52,162 bases of DNA from positions 1 through 52,162 of the forward strand of contig JAILRU010000082.1 in NCBI GenBank assembly GCA_024697945.1, written 5' to 3'. The notes beneath the pieces were generated by a model. It did no database searches. It had not been told where the DNA came from and saw nothing but the letters and a program-made list of their open reading frames with translations. Positions 17,635 to 26,682 of the stretch are shown piece after piece. A program made the position numbers and the translations under genes. The stretch's first letter is position 1, and each line of letters begins with the position of its first letter. The stretch is from Bacteroidaceae bacterium. Lineage in GTDB: Bacteria > Bacteroidota > Bacteroidia > Bacteroidales > Bacteroidaceae.

Positions 17635-18702
17635 ATGAAAAAGTACAATTTCAATGCTGGTCCTTCTATCCTTCCACGCGAAGTGATGGAGGCAACAGCA
17701 GCTGCCTGCCTCGAGTTTGAAGGTAGCGGTCTTTCTCTGATGGAAACCAGCCATCGCGCTAAGAACTTCCAGCCTGTCGTTGACGAGGCTGTTGCTCTGT
17801 TCAAGGAATTGCTCAACATCCCCGAAGGTTACAGCGTCATCTTCCTGGGTGGTGGTGCAAGTCTGGAGTTCTGCATGGTTCCCTATAACTTCCTCGAGAA
17901 AAAGGCTGCTTATCTCAATACTGGTGTTTGGGCTACCAAGGCCGAGAAGGAAGCTAAACTCTTTGGCGAAGTTGTCGAGGTGGCTTCCAGCGCTGACAAG
18001 AACTTCACCTACATCCCCAAGAACTTCACCATTCCCACGGATGCCGACTACTTCCACATTACATCCAACAATACCATCTATGGTACTGAGATTCTGAAGG
18101 ACTTCGACAGCCCCGTGCCCATGATTGCCGACATGAGTAGCGACATCTTCTCCCGTCCCGTTGACGTGAGCAAGTATGGCATGATTTATGGCGGCGCTCA
18201 GAAGAACCTGAGTATGGCCGGTGTGACTTTCTGCATCATCAAGGAAGACCTGCTGGGCAAGGTGAGCCGTCCCATTCCCACAATGCTTGACTACCGCACA
18301 CACATCAAGAAGGGCAGCATGTTCAACACACCTCCCACAGTGCCCATTTACTGCGCTCTGCAGAACCTGAAGTGGATCAAGAAGCAGGGTGGCGTCGAGG
18401 CAATGGAGAAACTGGCCATCCAGCGCGCTGAGATTGTCTATGGCGAGATTGATCGCAACAAGCTCTTCGTCGGCACAGCCGAGGAGGACAGTCGCTCTCG
18501 CATGAACATCACCTTCGTCCTCAAGCCCGAGTATCAGGAGTTGCAGGATGAGTTCATGGCATTTGCTACCAGCAAGGGTATGGTAGGTGTGAAGGGACAT
18601 CGCGACGTCGGCGGCTTCCGCGCAAGCTGCTACAACGCAATGACCATCGAAGGCTGCGAGGCCCTCGTCGCATGCATGAAAGAGTTCGAGAATTTACACT
18701 AA
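17635..18702 (+). CDS. serC: Phosphoserine aminotransferase
   Basis: Transfers the amino group of glutamate to 3-phosphohydroxypyruvate in serine synthesis; it may also serve pyridoxine synthesis. The 355-residue PLP enzyme opens [19 protein letters not shown], the family signature. It has the phosphate-binding [27 protein letters not shown], and the PLP lysine in YGGAQKNLS (about K190). The C-terminal [20 protein letters not shown] is the substrate loop. It is first in a four-gene run, serC-serA-DUF1015-yigZ, with gaps of 6, 2 and 57 bp. Confidence 0.97.
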   Translation: MKKYNFNAGPSILPREVMEATAAACLEFEGSGLSLMETSHRAKNFQPVVDEAVALFKELLNIPEGYSVIFLGGGASLEFCMVPYNFLEKKAAYLNTGVWATKAEKEAKLFGEVVEVASSADKNFTYIPKNFTIPTDADYFHITSNNTIYGTEILKDFDSPVPMIADMSSDIFSRPVDVSKYGMIYGGAQKNLSMAGVTFCIIKEDLLGKVSRPIPTMLDYRTHIKKGSMFNTPPTVPIYCALQNLKWIKKQGGVEAMEKLAIQRAEIVYGEIDRNKLFVGTAEEDSRSRMNITFVLKPEYQELQDEFMAFATSKGMVGVKGHRDVGGFRASCYNAMTIEGCEALVACMKEFENLH

Positions 18703-18708
18703 TTGATT

Positions 18709-19629
18709 ATGGCTAAAGTATTAATTGCTACAGAAAAACCCTTTAGTGGCGTGGCCGTGAAGGGTATCAAGGAAGTCTTTGACGCTGCTGGCTACGAGGT
18801 AGTCATGCTCGAGAAATACACAGAGAAGAGCCAACTGCTCAATGCAGTGAAGGATGTCGATGCAATGATTATCCGCTCAGACAAGGTCGATGCAGAGGTA
18901 TTGGATGCTGCTAAGCAGCTGAAGATTGTGGTTCGTGCCGGCGCAGGTTACGACAACATCGACCTCGCTGCAGCTACGGCTCATAATATCGTTGCGATGA
19001 ACACACCTGGTCAGAACGCCAACAGCGTGGCTGAGCTTGTCTTCGGTCTGCTCGTCTTTGGCGTCCGCAACTTCTTCAATGGCACAAGCGGCACAGAGCT
19101 GAAGGGCAAGAAGCTGGGTATCCTCGCTTTCGGCAATGTAGGTCGCAACGTGGCTCGCATCGCAAAAGGTTTCGGCATGGAAATTGCTGCCTACGATGCA
19201 TACTGCCCGGCAGATGCTATCGAGGCTGCCGGCGTGACTGCCGCCAAGAGTCAGGAGGAACTGTTCGAGACCTGCGACATCGTGTCTCTCCACATTCCCG
19301 CTACTCCCGAAACGAAGCAGAGCATCAACTACGTCCTCGTCGGTAAGCTGAAGAAGGGCGGCATCCTGGTCAACACAGCCCGAAAGGAAGTGATTGACGA
19401 AGCTGGCCTCATCAAACTGATGGAAGAACGCAAAGACCTGAAGTACCTGACGGACATCAAGCCCGATGCAGATGCTGAATTCGCAGAGAAATTCCCAGGC
19501 CGCTATTTCGCCACGCCAAAGAAGATGGGTGCACAGACAGCCGAAGCTAACGTCAACGCAGGCATCGCTGCCGCCAATCAAATTGTCGGCTTCCTCCGCG
19601 ATGGAATCACTAAATTCAAAGTCAATTAA
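18709..19629 (+). CDS. serA: D-3-phosphoglycerate dehydrogenase, short type with Lys at the His position
   Basis: First committed step of serine synthesis: NAD-dependent oxidation of 3-phosphoglycerate. The 306-residue protein has only the substrate and nucleotide domains, with no ACT or ASB domain, so no serine feedback domain is visible. The Rossmann motif is FGNVGRNVARIAKGFG, and the catalytic Arg is in VNTARKEVIDEAGL. Where most family members have TPHxG(A/G)ST, this has TPKKMGAQTAEA, so lysine replaces the catalytic histidine. This variant is known as the short lysine type (IIIK) in Bacteroidetes and Entamoeba. I chose the ATG at 18709 rather than the upstream TTG. Confidence 0.93.
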   Translation: MAKVLIATEKPFSGVAVKGIKEVFDAAGYEVVMLEKYTEKSQLLNAVKDVDAMIIRSDKVDAEVLDAAKQLKIVVRAGAGYDNIDLAAATAHNIVAMNTPGQNANSVAELVFGLLVFGVRNFFNGTSGTELKGKKLGILAFGNVGRNVARIAKGFGMEIAAYDAYCPADAIEAAGVTAAKSQEELFETCDIVSLHIPATPETKQSINYVLVGKLKKGGILVNTARKEVIDEAGLIKLMEERKDLKYLTDIKPDADAEFAEKFPGRYFATPKKMGAQTAEANVNAGIAAANQIVGFLRDGITKFKVN

Positions 19630-19631
19630 TC

Positions 19632-20879
19632 ATGGCTGTCGTAAAACCATTTAAAGGAATCAGGCCTCCGAAGGAACTCGTTGAACAGGTCGAGAGCCGT
19701 CCTTACGATGTCCTTGACTCAGAAGAAGCCCGTGCTGAGGCAGGCGACAACGAGAAGTCGCTCTATCACATCATCAAGCCGGAGATAGACTTCCCTGTCG
19801 GCACCAGCGAATATGACTCCCGTGTCTATGAGAAAGCCGCTGAGAACTTTCAGAAGTTCCAAGATAAGGGCTGGCTCAAGCAAGATGCTGAGGAGATGTA
19901 CTACATCTATGCACAGACGATGAACGGCAAGACGCAGTATGGCCTCGTTGTGGCTGCAGCTGTGGAAGACTACATGAACGGCGTCATCAAGAAGCACGAG
20001 CTGACACGCCGCGACAAGGAAGAGGACCGCATGAGGCACGTCCGCGTGAACAATGCGAACCTTGAGCCCGTCTTCTTCGCTTATCCCGACAATGCCGTGC
20101 TCGACGCAATCGTGAGCCGTATTGCAGCTACAGAGCCCGAGTATGACTTCATCGCGCCCATCGATGGTTTCCGTCACCAGCTGTGGCTGGTCAAGGAGGC
20201 AGAAGACATCCGTACCATCACGGAGGCTTTCGCCGCTATACCTTATTTATATATAGCAGACGGACATCACCGCAGTGCAGCTGCGGCCCTTGTGGGAGCA
20301 GAGAAGGCAAAGCAGAATCCCAATCATCGTGGCGACGAGGAGTACAACTACTTTATGGCGGTCTGCTTCCCTGCAAGCCAGCTTACCATCCTCGACTACA
20401 ATCGTGTCGTCAAGGACTTGAACGGCATGAGCGATGAGGAATTCATTTCCGCTTTGTCAAAGAACTTCATCGTCACGGCCAAAGGAGCAGAGCCCTATCG
20501 TGCTGCTTCTTTGCACGAATTCAGTCTTTATCTTGGCGGCACTTGGTACAGTCTCAAACTCAAGGAAGGCCTTTGCGACGAGAGCGACCCCATCGGCAGT
20601 CTGGACGTCAGCATCAGTAGCAACCTCATCTTGGACGAGCTGCTTGGCATCAAGGATCTGCGCAGCGACAAGCGCATCGACTTCGTGGGTGGACTTCGTG
20701 GCTTGGGCGAACTGAAGCGTCGCGTAGATAGCGGCGAGATGAAGATGGCGTTAGCACTCTATCCCGTCAGCATGAAGCAAATCATGAACATTGCCGACAG
20801 CGGCAACATTATGCCGCCCAAAGCAACATGGTTTGAGCCAAAGCTCCGCTCTGGGCTTGTGATACACAAGTTAATCTAG
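19632..20879 (+). CDS. DUF1015 family protein
   Basis: A 415-residue cytosolic protein of the DUF1015 family, recognisable by the start VVKPFKGIRPPKE, the YDVLDSEEAR block (25-34), KKHELTRRDKEEDR (120-133) and ADGHHRSAAAAL (209-220). It begins 2 bp after serA and is probably co-translated with it. The family often neighbours serA and serC, pointing to serine metabolism, yet no reaction is established to my knowledge. The DGHHR box resembles the nucleotide and acceptor motif of ParB/SerK-type serine kinases; that is an inference from a five-residue match. Its stop codon TAG lies in a nonamer array. Confidence 0.85.
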   Translation: MAVVKPFKGIRPPKELVEQVESRPYDVLDSEEARAEAGDNEKSLYHIIKPEIDFPVGTSEYDSRVYEKAAENFQKFQDKGWLKQDAEEMYYIYAQTMNGKTQYGLVVAAAVEDYMNGVIKKHELTRRDKEEDRMRHVRVNNANLEPVFFAYPDNAVLDAIVSRIAATEPEYDFIAPIDGFRHQLWLVKEAEDIRTITEAFAAIPYLYIADGHHRSAAAALVGAEKAKQNPNHRGDEEYNYFMAVCFPASQLTILDYNRVVKDLNGMSDEEFISALSKNFIVTAKGAEPYRAASLHEFSLYLGGTWYSLKLKEGLCDESDPIGSLDVSISSNLILDELLGIKDLRSDKRIDFVGGLRGLGELKRRVDSGEMKMALALYPVSMKQIMNIADSGNIMPPKATWFEPKLRSGLVIHKLI

Positions 20880-20936
20880 TACATCTAGATTATCTAGAAT
20901 ATCTAGAATATCTAGTGCATCTAGAACTTCTAGAAA
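20874..20936. repeat. Nonamer array from stop to start, 7 x atctagNNN
   Basis: Units atctagtac, atctagatt, atctagaat x2, atctagtgc, atctagaac and ttctagaaa fill exactly the space from the last codons of the DUF1015 gene (its TAG is in unit one) to the base before the yigZ ATG at 20937. Confidence 0.92.
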
Positions 20937-21524
20937 ATGACAGACCTTTACAAAACCATAGCATCCAAAAGCGAGGGCACTTACACTGAACTCAGGAGTA
21001 AGTTCCTCGCTTTTGCGCATCCTGTCAGCACGGTCGAGGAGGCCATGGTGCTTGTCGAGCAGTACCAGAAGAAGTACTACGACGCGCGTCATGTCTGCTG
21101 GGCTTATATGATTGGGGCAGAGCGCGACGTGTTCCGCTCCAACGACAATGGGGAGCCGAGCGGTACAGCAGGCAAACCCATCCTCGGACAAATCAACTCG
21201 AACGAACTGACCAACATTATTATTCTAGTGGTTCGCTACTTTGGTGGCGTGAAGCTTGGCACCAGTGGACTCATCGTTGCTTATCGCACGGCTGCTTCCG
21301 AAGCCATTGCTAATGCCACCATCGTGGAACAACAAGTCGAGGCAGAGTACGACTTCACCTTCGAGTACCCGCTCATGAATGCTGTGATGAAAGTTGTTCG
21401 AGATATGGACGCCCGCATCCTCTCGCAGAGCTACGACATGGATTGCCAAATGCGTGTCTGCATCCGCGCCGGCCTCCTCGAAGAACTCAAAACCCGCCTC
21501 GCAAAGGCGATTTCCCCTTTCTGA
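20937..21524 (+). CDS. YigZ/IMPACT family protein
   Basis: A 195-residue member of the UPF0029 (YigZ/IMPACT) family. The N-terminal domain shows the signature blocks ARHVCWAYMIG, SNDNGEPSGTAGKPILGQI and VVRYFGGVKLGTSGL, followed by a C-terminal ferredoxin-like domain from about residue 135. Eukaryotic IMPACT regulates Gcn2, while the bacterial role is unproven, with hints of nucleic-acid or ribosome binding. The ATG directly follows a nonamer array. The gene ends 7 bp before the stop of the convergent CotH gene, with no terminator between them, so the two transcripts probably overlap. Confidence 0.9.
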   Translation: MTDLYKTIASKSEGTYTELRSKFLAFAHPVSTVEEAMVLVEQYQKKYYDARHVCWAYMIGAERDVFRSNDNGEPSGTAGKPILGQINSNELTNIIILVVRYFGGVKLGTSGLIVAYRTAASEAIANATIVEQQVEAEYDFTFEYPLMNAVMKVVRDMDARILSQSYDMDCQMRVCIRAGLLEELKTRLAKAISPF

Positions 21525-21531
21525 TTTTTAG

Positions 21532-24500
21532 CTATTTAACTTTCACCAAGCGTTTCTTGCCGTTGATGATGTAGATACCAGTCTTGGTAATGCGGTCGAG
21601 GCGAGTGCCGCTGAGGGTATAGATAGTCCCCTCTTCCATCTCCTCGAAGAGAGGAAGTAGGGCATCTTCGTCTCTATAGACAGTGACAAGGACTGTGGCT
21701 TGTTTATTGGAACCGTCTGTAGCCTTGGCTGTAATAGTGGCTGTGCCGGCAGCGACAGCAGAGATGATGCCGTCGTTGGCGATAGCAACTTCTGCATCGG
21801 AAGTCAGCCAACTGAGTTCCTTAACAGTAGCTGTCTCAGGCAGGATGGTGACAGTCAGGACGGAATCGTTACCAGCCACCATTTCGATATCTTCAGGTTC
21901 CAATAGGATTGAGGAAACGTATGTCTTGGCCAGGGTAACGTCGTAATTGGCATCCTCCGGCAGACAGACTACACCATCGGCTGTGGTAAATCGCTGGTTC
22001 TGGAGCTGGTAGGTGCCGCCTGCAAAGTCATTACCTCCGGCAAGGGTGAAGGTGAGTGCCGTTCCAGTATTCGACAGGAAGTCTTCATTGCCGGAAGCAT
22101 AGACGATGAGGTGTGTAGCCTCACCCCGATCATCTCCCAAAGAGAAGGGAAGTGCGTGTGCAATGTGCGAAGGCGAGTTGACTTTCGAACCGAAAGCAAT
22201 GCTGCCTTCCTGTATTGACAGACCTTGAGAGAGGACAATGTCAGCCTCATAAGCCGTAGCAGGCCGACTCATATTAATCCAAACGGTCACCTTACGTGTG
22301 CCGCCCGCCTTGACGGAAACATTGCTCGAGTACAATGAGGCTGTGAGGGGTTCTGTACCGAGATCAATACCACGAATGAGACGCCGCACAGTAACTACGT
22401 CTGCCACATCGATGCGGCCATCCAGGTTAGCATCGGCATTAACTTCCTTAAAGTCTTCCGGTGCCTCGCCAATCAGATAGGCTGCTATCCAGAGGGCATC
22501 CGTCTCCTCCAGAACATCATTACCATCGACATCACCAGCCAGATGACTGATATTATAATAGGTGCCATCCTGGCCCTTAAGAACAACGCAATGTGTATTG
22601 TCAAAGATGGGATAAGCATCCTGGCCAATAGTCTGATACCAGGTAGGATCCAGAGTCTTGCCGCTATTAAGCTGATAGCAGAGCTTACCGTTCTCCACGT
22701 CTTCAGCGCTAACGCGATTAACCTGTGTGGTCGCAATGCTGTAGCAGTTTAGGGCACTGGCACCGCCTCGATAGAAGTCGTTACGGTAGCTATAGCCCTC
22801 GACAGTACCAATGTTGTAGCAATTCTGCAATACAGCATTCGTACCGAGCCAACCACTGATAGCTGCGCTTTCGCTACTGCCGATAATATTACCGGTGTTG
22901 TAGCAGTCATGGATGTTGAAGGTACAGGTAGAGCCCTTGTTGCAACCGATGATGCCACCGGCATTGATTCCAGATCCCGTCACATTGGCCTCGTTGCCGA
23001 CGTACGAGAAGATAACCTTTCCAGTACCTGAGGAACCGCCTGCCAGACCGACATAGTTGACTCCACTGATACTACATGAGCTGTCGAAAACAAAGTTGCT
23101 GATGTTCGCTCCACCGCCAACAGCACCGAAGAAGCCGGTAAAGTCTCCGCCCGTGATATGAAGGTTCAGGATGCGATGTCCCTGTCCGTCGAAGGTACCT
23201 CGGAAGGACTTTGAGCTATTGCCGATTGGCTTGAACTGGCTGTTGTAGCCCTCCATATCAATGTCTGCCTCAAGATAGGCGTTGCTGTACGTCGCTCCAC
23301 CGGAAACAGCCATACTGAAATCGATAAGCTCCTGAGGCGTAGAGATATAGTAGGTAGAGTCTGTGTACATGGCACCAGGGTCGTAGCCGAGATAGTTGTC
23401 TATCCAGTTCAAGCGAGTCGGGATATAATTTCGCAGGACATCCACTTCTGCCTCAAAGGAGCCCAATGCAGAGACATTCTGATGGACTCTTTCGTTAAGG
23501 ATGGGCCAGCGAATGAAGTTGAGATTGGCAGATGCTTTCATATCCTTCGCCATACTGTCCACATAGGCCACGAGTGTCTTCTCGTCGAGCAATCCCTCCT
23601 TGCGATTGTCTTTCCATATCTGTGTGAGTTGCTGATAGGCGGCATCATCGCTAATAAGACGATTGACAAACGACCTCATGTTGCCTGCACAGCTGCCGCC
23701 ACGGAATGCCCAGTCGCTACGACCATTGACAGGATAGATACGCTGGTCGTTGTCGAAGGCAAGGTCGAAGTCCCAGCAGGGAGAGACATGGAACTGGTTC
23801 TCCTCGCGCTCCTTGTACATATAGGTGCTCCAATAGGTATCCATGTTGCCCGAGAACTCGCCTATGATGAAGTGTTTGAGGAAGGACTCTATGTCGAGGT
23901 ACTTGCGATAGCCGTCCTGGGGATCTGTATAGTTGCTGGCAAATACAGCCGATTCCATCAGGTTGAAATAATCCCTGATATAGTTGTGCTGCTGGGTGGT
24001 GATGTCATCGTCGCCCGGATGCTTGATAGTAACAGGATTGCCACGACTACTGTTGAACCAGCTTGATTCCTGACTGGCGTAGGCATCGACCTCAACGAGG
24101 TATCCGCCCGTAACCTCGGGTTCCTCGTTGTCCCAGGTCTCCATCTCGGTGACAGGGACACGGTTCTTATCGACCGACACTTGGTCGCATAGCTGATAGC
24201 AACCCTTGTACTCACCGTTCATGATGACATCGACGGGCTGGCACCAAGGGGTATAGAGAGCATCAAGGCGCTTGCTTACCTCGAAAGCCAGACAGTTACG
24301 CATCAACGTCTTGTCGCCCCAGTTGTTGATGAGCGTCCATTTCTTGGCCTTTGAGGGACTTTCCTGAGCCGAACCTCTGAGCATGTGATGGCTCTTGCCG
24401 TCGTTGAACTTGATGCGCCAAGGCTTCTTCGGATATCCCCAAGAGGCATTGCCACGGCCTCGGGCAGTGATGGGGTACTCCTGGATGAGCTTACCTCCGT

Positions 24501-25134
24501 CATAAGTGATAGTGATGAAGGAAGGCATTTCGTACACCTTGTCCCTTGGGTCATAGCCAGCCTCAGTGTGGATGCTCACCGTAGGTAGGTTCGTCACCTG
24601 ATACCAGATGGAGTCCTTGCCCTCACCCTCGTAGCCGTAAAATTCCAATTCTGCAATGTTGCAACGGGCATCAGCAGGACCTACATAACGCACATAGCGG
24701 AAGCCACGAGTGACAGGGACATCGGCATAGTCCATCCTATTGGCTTTACCTTGAATAGGAATAAGGTAAAGGGGGACTGCGTCAAGGAAGTTAGGATTAT
24801 TGCTACCCTCAAAGACACCCAGCTGAACACGTGAAGGCTGACTGGTACGGGGACTCCATCCGACTTTTGTGATGACGTGCGCTGTACCCAAATCGAGACC
24901 GACCCAAGTGCGCGAGCGGTCCATCGAGGCATAGAAGGTATCGTAATTCCCGTCGAATGCATGGGCGGGCGTATTGACCGTTGTGCTCGACTGGTTGGTA
25001 TCATAGTCGATGTTGGGCGACCCGATGGGCGTACCACTGAGTTTCAATGACGCAGGGACATCCTGCGCATTGACAGATAATGTCAACAGACAACTGACTA
25101 TAGTCAACAGACAATGTCTTCCTATTATATTCAT
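21532..25134 (-). CDS. Secreted CotH-family protein with discoidin, dockerin-like, cohesin-like and Big2 domains
   Basis: A 1200-residue exported multidomain protein. Domains in order: signal peptide (1-23, ending VNA); F5/8 type C discoidin-like domain (about 30-170) that may bind glycans; CotH kinase-like domain (about 185-590) with YLDIESFLKHFIIGEFSGN and CWDFDLAFDN as the likely active-site blocks; GLUG-like repeats (about 597-800); two dockerin-like EF-hand segments (GDVDGNDVLEETDALWIA and DANLDGRIDVADVVTVRRLI, about 867-920); a cohesin-like segment (about 928-1055); a Big2 immunoglobulin-like domain (about 1072-1152); and the shared C-terminal tail ending NGKKRLVKVK. CotH proteins phosphorylate proteins in spores and occur in cellulosome systems. 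It has a clear promoter and no partner gene on its strand. Confidence 0.85.
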   Translation of the reverse strand: MNIIGRHCLLTIVSCLLTLSVNAQDVPASLKLSGTPIGSPNIDYDTNQSSTTVNTPAHAFDGNYDTFYASMDRSRTWVGLDLGTAHVITKVGWSPRTSQPSRVQLGVFEGSNNPNFLDAVPLYLIPIQGKANRMDYADVPVTRGFRYVRYVGPADARCNIAELEFYGYEGEGKDSIWYQVTNLPTVSIHTEAGYDPRDKVYEMPSFITITYDGGKLIQEYPITARGRGNASWGYPKKPWRIKFNDGKSHHMLRGSAQESPSKAKKWTLINNWGDKTLMRNCLAFEVSKRLDALYTPWCQPVDVIMNGEYKGCYQLCDQVSVDKNRVPVTEMETWDNEEPEVTGGYLVEVDAYASQESSWFNSSRGNPVTIKHPGDDDITTQQHNYIRDYFNLMESAVFASNYTDPQDGYRKYLDIESFLKHFIIGEFSGNMDTYWSTYMYKEREENQFHVSPCWDFDLAFDNDQRIYPVNGRSDWAFRGGSCAGNMRSFVNRLISDDAAYQQLTQIWKDNRKEGLLDEKTLVAYVDSMAKDMKASANLNFIRWPILNERVHQNVSALGSFEAEVDVLRNYIPTRLNWIDNYLGYDPGAMYTDSTYYISTPQELIDFSMAVSGGATYSNAYLEADIDMEGYNSQFKPIGNSSKSFRGTFDGQGHRILNLHITGGDFTGFFGAVGGGANISNFVFDSSCSISGVNYVGLAGGSSGTGKVIFSYVGNEANVTGSGINAGGIIGCNKGSTCTFNIHDCYNTGNIIGSSESAAISGWLGTNAVLQNCYNIGTVEGYSYRNDFYRGGASALNCYSIATTQVNRVSAEDVENGKLCYQLNSGKTLDPTWYQTIGQDAYPIFDNTHCVVLKGQDGTYYNISHLAGDVDGNDVLEETDALWIAAYLIGEAPEDFKEVNADANLDGRIDVADVVTVRRLIRGIDLGTEPLTASLYSSNVSVKAGGTRKVTVWINMSRPATAYEADIVLSQGLSIQEGSIAFGSKVNSPSHIAHALPFSLGDDRGEATHLIVYASGNEDFLSNTGTALTFTLAGGNDFAGGTYQLQNQRFTTADGVVCLPEDANYDVTLAKTYVSSILLEPEDIEMVAGNDSVLTVTILPETATVKELSWLTSDAEVAIANDGIISAVAAGTATITAKATDGSNKQATVLVTVYRDEDALLPLFEEMEEGTIYTLSGTRLDRITKTGIYIINGKKRLVKVK

Positions 25135-25162
25135 AATTTAGCCTTATTTTCGTTTCAACCTG

Positions 25163-25193
25163 CAAAGTTAGTTTTATTTGATGAAACATGCAA
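25163..25193 (-). promoter_or_regulatory. Promoter of the CotH gene
   Basis: On the minus strand TTG (25193-25191), a 20-bp spacer and TAACTTTG (25170-25163) make a textbook Bacteroidetes promoter 28 bp before the ATG. Confidence 0.75.
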
Positions 25194-25276
25194 GTGCTGC
25201 AAGGCTTTTTTAATATAATAAGGTAACAATGTGCAAATTATTCCTATCTTTCTGTCATAAAGAAAGAAGAAAAAGC

Positions 25277-25284
25277 TAACTTTG
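25277..25284 (+). promoter_or_regulatory. Bacteroidetes -7 box for the 25310 gene
   Basis: TAACTTTG lies 25 bp before the ATG. It is divergent from the CotH promoter. Confidence 0.65.
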
Positions 25285-25309
25285 TAGGCGAAAACCATTT
25301 TATCTCTTT

Positions 25310-26656
25310 ATGAAAATAAGATTGTCCACTGCCTTATTCTTGTTAGGGGCGCAATTGCTTTTGGCTCAAGGCGACCTGACGCATGAGGTGGCAGCCAATA
25401 CCGAACGCTGGCCGGTGCCGCAGCCCGATCCCAGTTGGGAGTTGGAATACATGCCGCACAACAACGCCAACCACAATGTCTATGTCTATAAGGACAAACT
25501 ATACGACGGACTCTTCACCCGCACACTCGGTTGGAACGGCGGCGACGGCGTGCAGACAACAGCACTGCCCGATGGCAACGTATTCTGGAGTTTCAACGAC
25601 AGCTTCTACGGCAAAGCCACAGGCGCTTCGTCGCGCATCCGCCAATCCTGCAACTTCCCTCGTAACTCCATCATGGTACAGACACCTGGCGAAGACGGAC
25701 TGCCCGGCACCAAAAGTACCAACCTGAAGTGGCTTGCCGACTGGGTACAGCGCACCAACTCATCAGCAAGCAGTTACTTCCATGCCCGCACGCACCTGAG
25801 GCATCCGAAGGGAGAGAAAACTGCCGCACAGATCAAGAATGGCGAAATAGACCAGACCTACCTTTACTGGGCAGGCGACGGCACCGTCGTTGACGGGCAG
25901 CTGCAAGTTCTGTGGGCTGGTGTTTATAACGGAACGGAGAACCTGATGCAGAGCGACAACCGTGCCTTGGCCATCTACTCGCTCGAAGGGACACCTGGCA
26001 GCAGCACCTACCTCAAACTCCTAAGCGTCGATCATAACTTCTTCGAGAAAGACCCTATCGGCTACGGACAGACACTCTGGGAAGACGAGGACGGACATAC
26101 TTACCTCTATGCCTGCAATCAGTTCAAGAAGAATTCGGGCGATGTCCTCAACACCTCTTCGCCCGTCGTAGCCCGCTCCCAGACCCACGACCTCCGCTCG
26201 CCCTGGGAATACTATGTTGCTGACAATAACGGGACATTCCATTGGCAGGACACCTACCCTACCAGCGAGGAAGTTAACCGCTCCGCCATCAGTTCGCGCA
26301 GCGTCTCGACCGCCTGGGTCTTCAAGGAGGGCGACTGGTACTACATGACGGCTCAGGGCTACGTCTTCTCCAAACAAATGTATATCATGCGCAGCCACAG
26401 TCCCTGGGGACCTTTCGAGGAATGCCACCAACTATGGACAATGCCTTGGGTGCTCGACAAAATCGGCACGCGCACCTACGGGAAATTCTATATGCCGCAT
26501 CTTCACCAGTCGCTTTCACGCGAGGGCGAGCTGGTCTTCTCCACCAATACCGACTGCGAGGAGTGGGGCGACAACTTCAACTCGAAAGGCTCGGCCGACT
26601 TCTACCGTCCCTACTTCTTCCGTGTTTATAACTGGAAAGCAATATTTGATGAATAA
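25310..26656 (+). CDS. Secreted protein, probable five-bladed beta-propeller (DUF5005/DUF4185-like)
   Basis: A 448-residue exported protein. Residues 1-19 form a signal peptide ending LLLAQ. The rest is rich in aromatic residues and short beta repeats (YVYKDKLYDGLFTR, NVFWSFNDSFYG, TYLYWAGDG, WEDEDGHTYLYACNQF, WVFKEGDWYYMTAQGY), a pattern seen in glycoside-hydrolase-like five-bladed propellers and in DUF4185/DUF5005 proteins. I see no clear GH43 acidic triad. The neighbours are exported and partly carbohydrate-linked, so a glycan-related role is plausible but unproven. The Pfam family name is my best match by eye and is uncertain. Confidence 0.6.
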   Translation: MKIRLSTALFLLGAQLLLAQGDLTHEVAANTERWPVPQPDPSWELEYMPHNNANHNVYVYKDKLYDGLFTRTLGWNGGDGVQTTALPDGNVFWSFNDSFYGKATGASSRIRQSCNFPRNSIMVQTPGEDGLPGTKSTNLKWLADWVQRTNSSASSYFHARTHLRHPKGEKTAAQIKNGEIDQTYLYWAGDGTVVDGQLQVLWAGVYNGTENLMQSDNRALAIYSLEGTPGSSTYLKLLSVDHNFFEKDPIGYGQTLWEDEDGHTYLYACNQFKKNSGDVLNTSSPVVARSQTHDLRSPWEYYVADNNGTFHWQDTYPTSEEVNRSAISSRSVSTAWVFKEGDWYYMTAQGYVFSKQMYIMRSHSPWGPFEECHQLWTMPWVLDKIGTRTYGKFYMPHLHQSLSREGELVFSTNTDCEEWGDNFNSKGSADFYRPYFFRVYNWKAIFDE

Positions 26657-26682
26657 TAAATTATAGAATAAGAAAATGTGAA

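Noticed and set aside
17611..18600. Minus-strand open frame of 329 codons opposite serC
   Set aside because: It is a shadow of the serC frame with no family motifs; the serC active-site lysine and length are intact.
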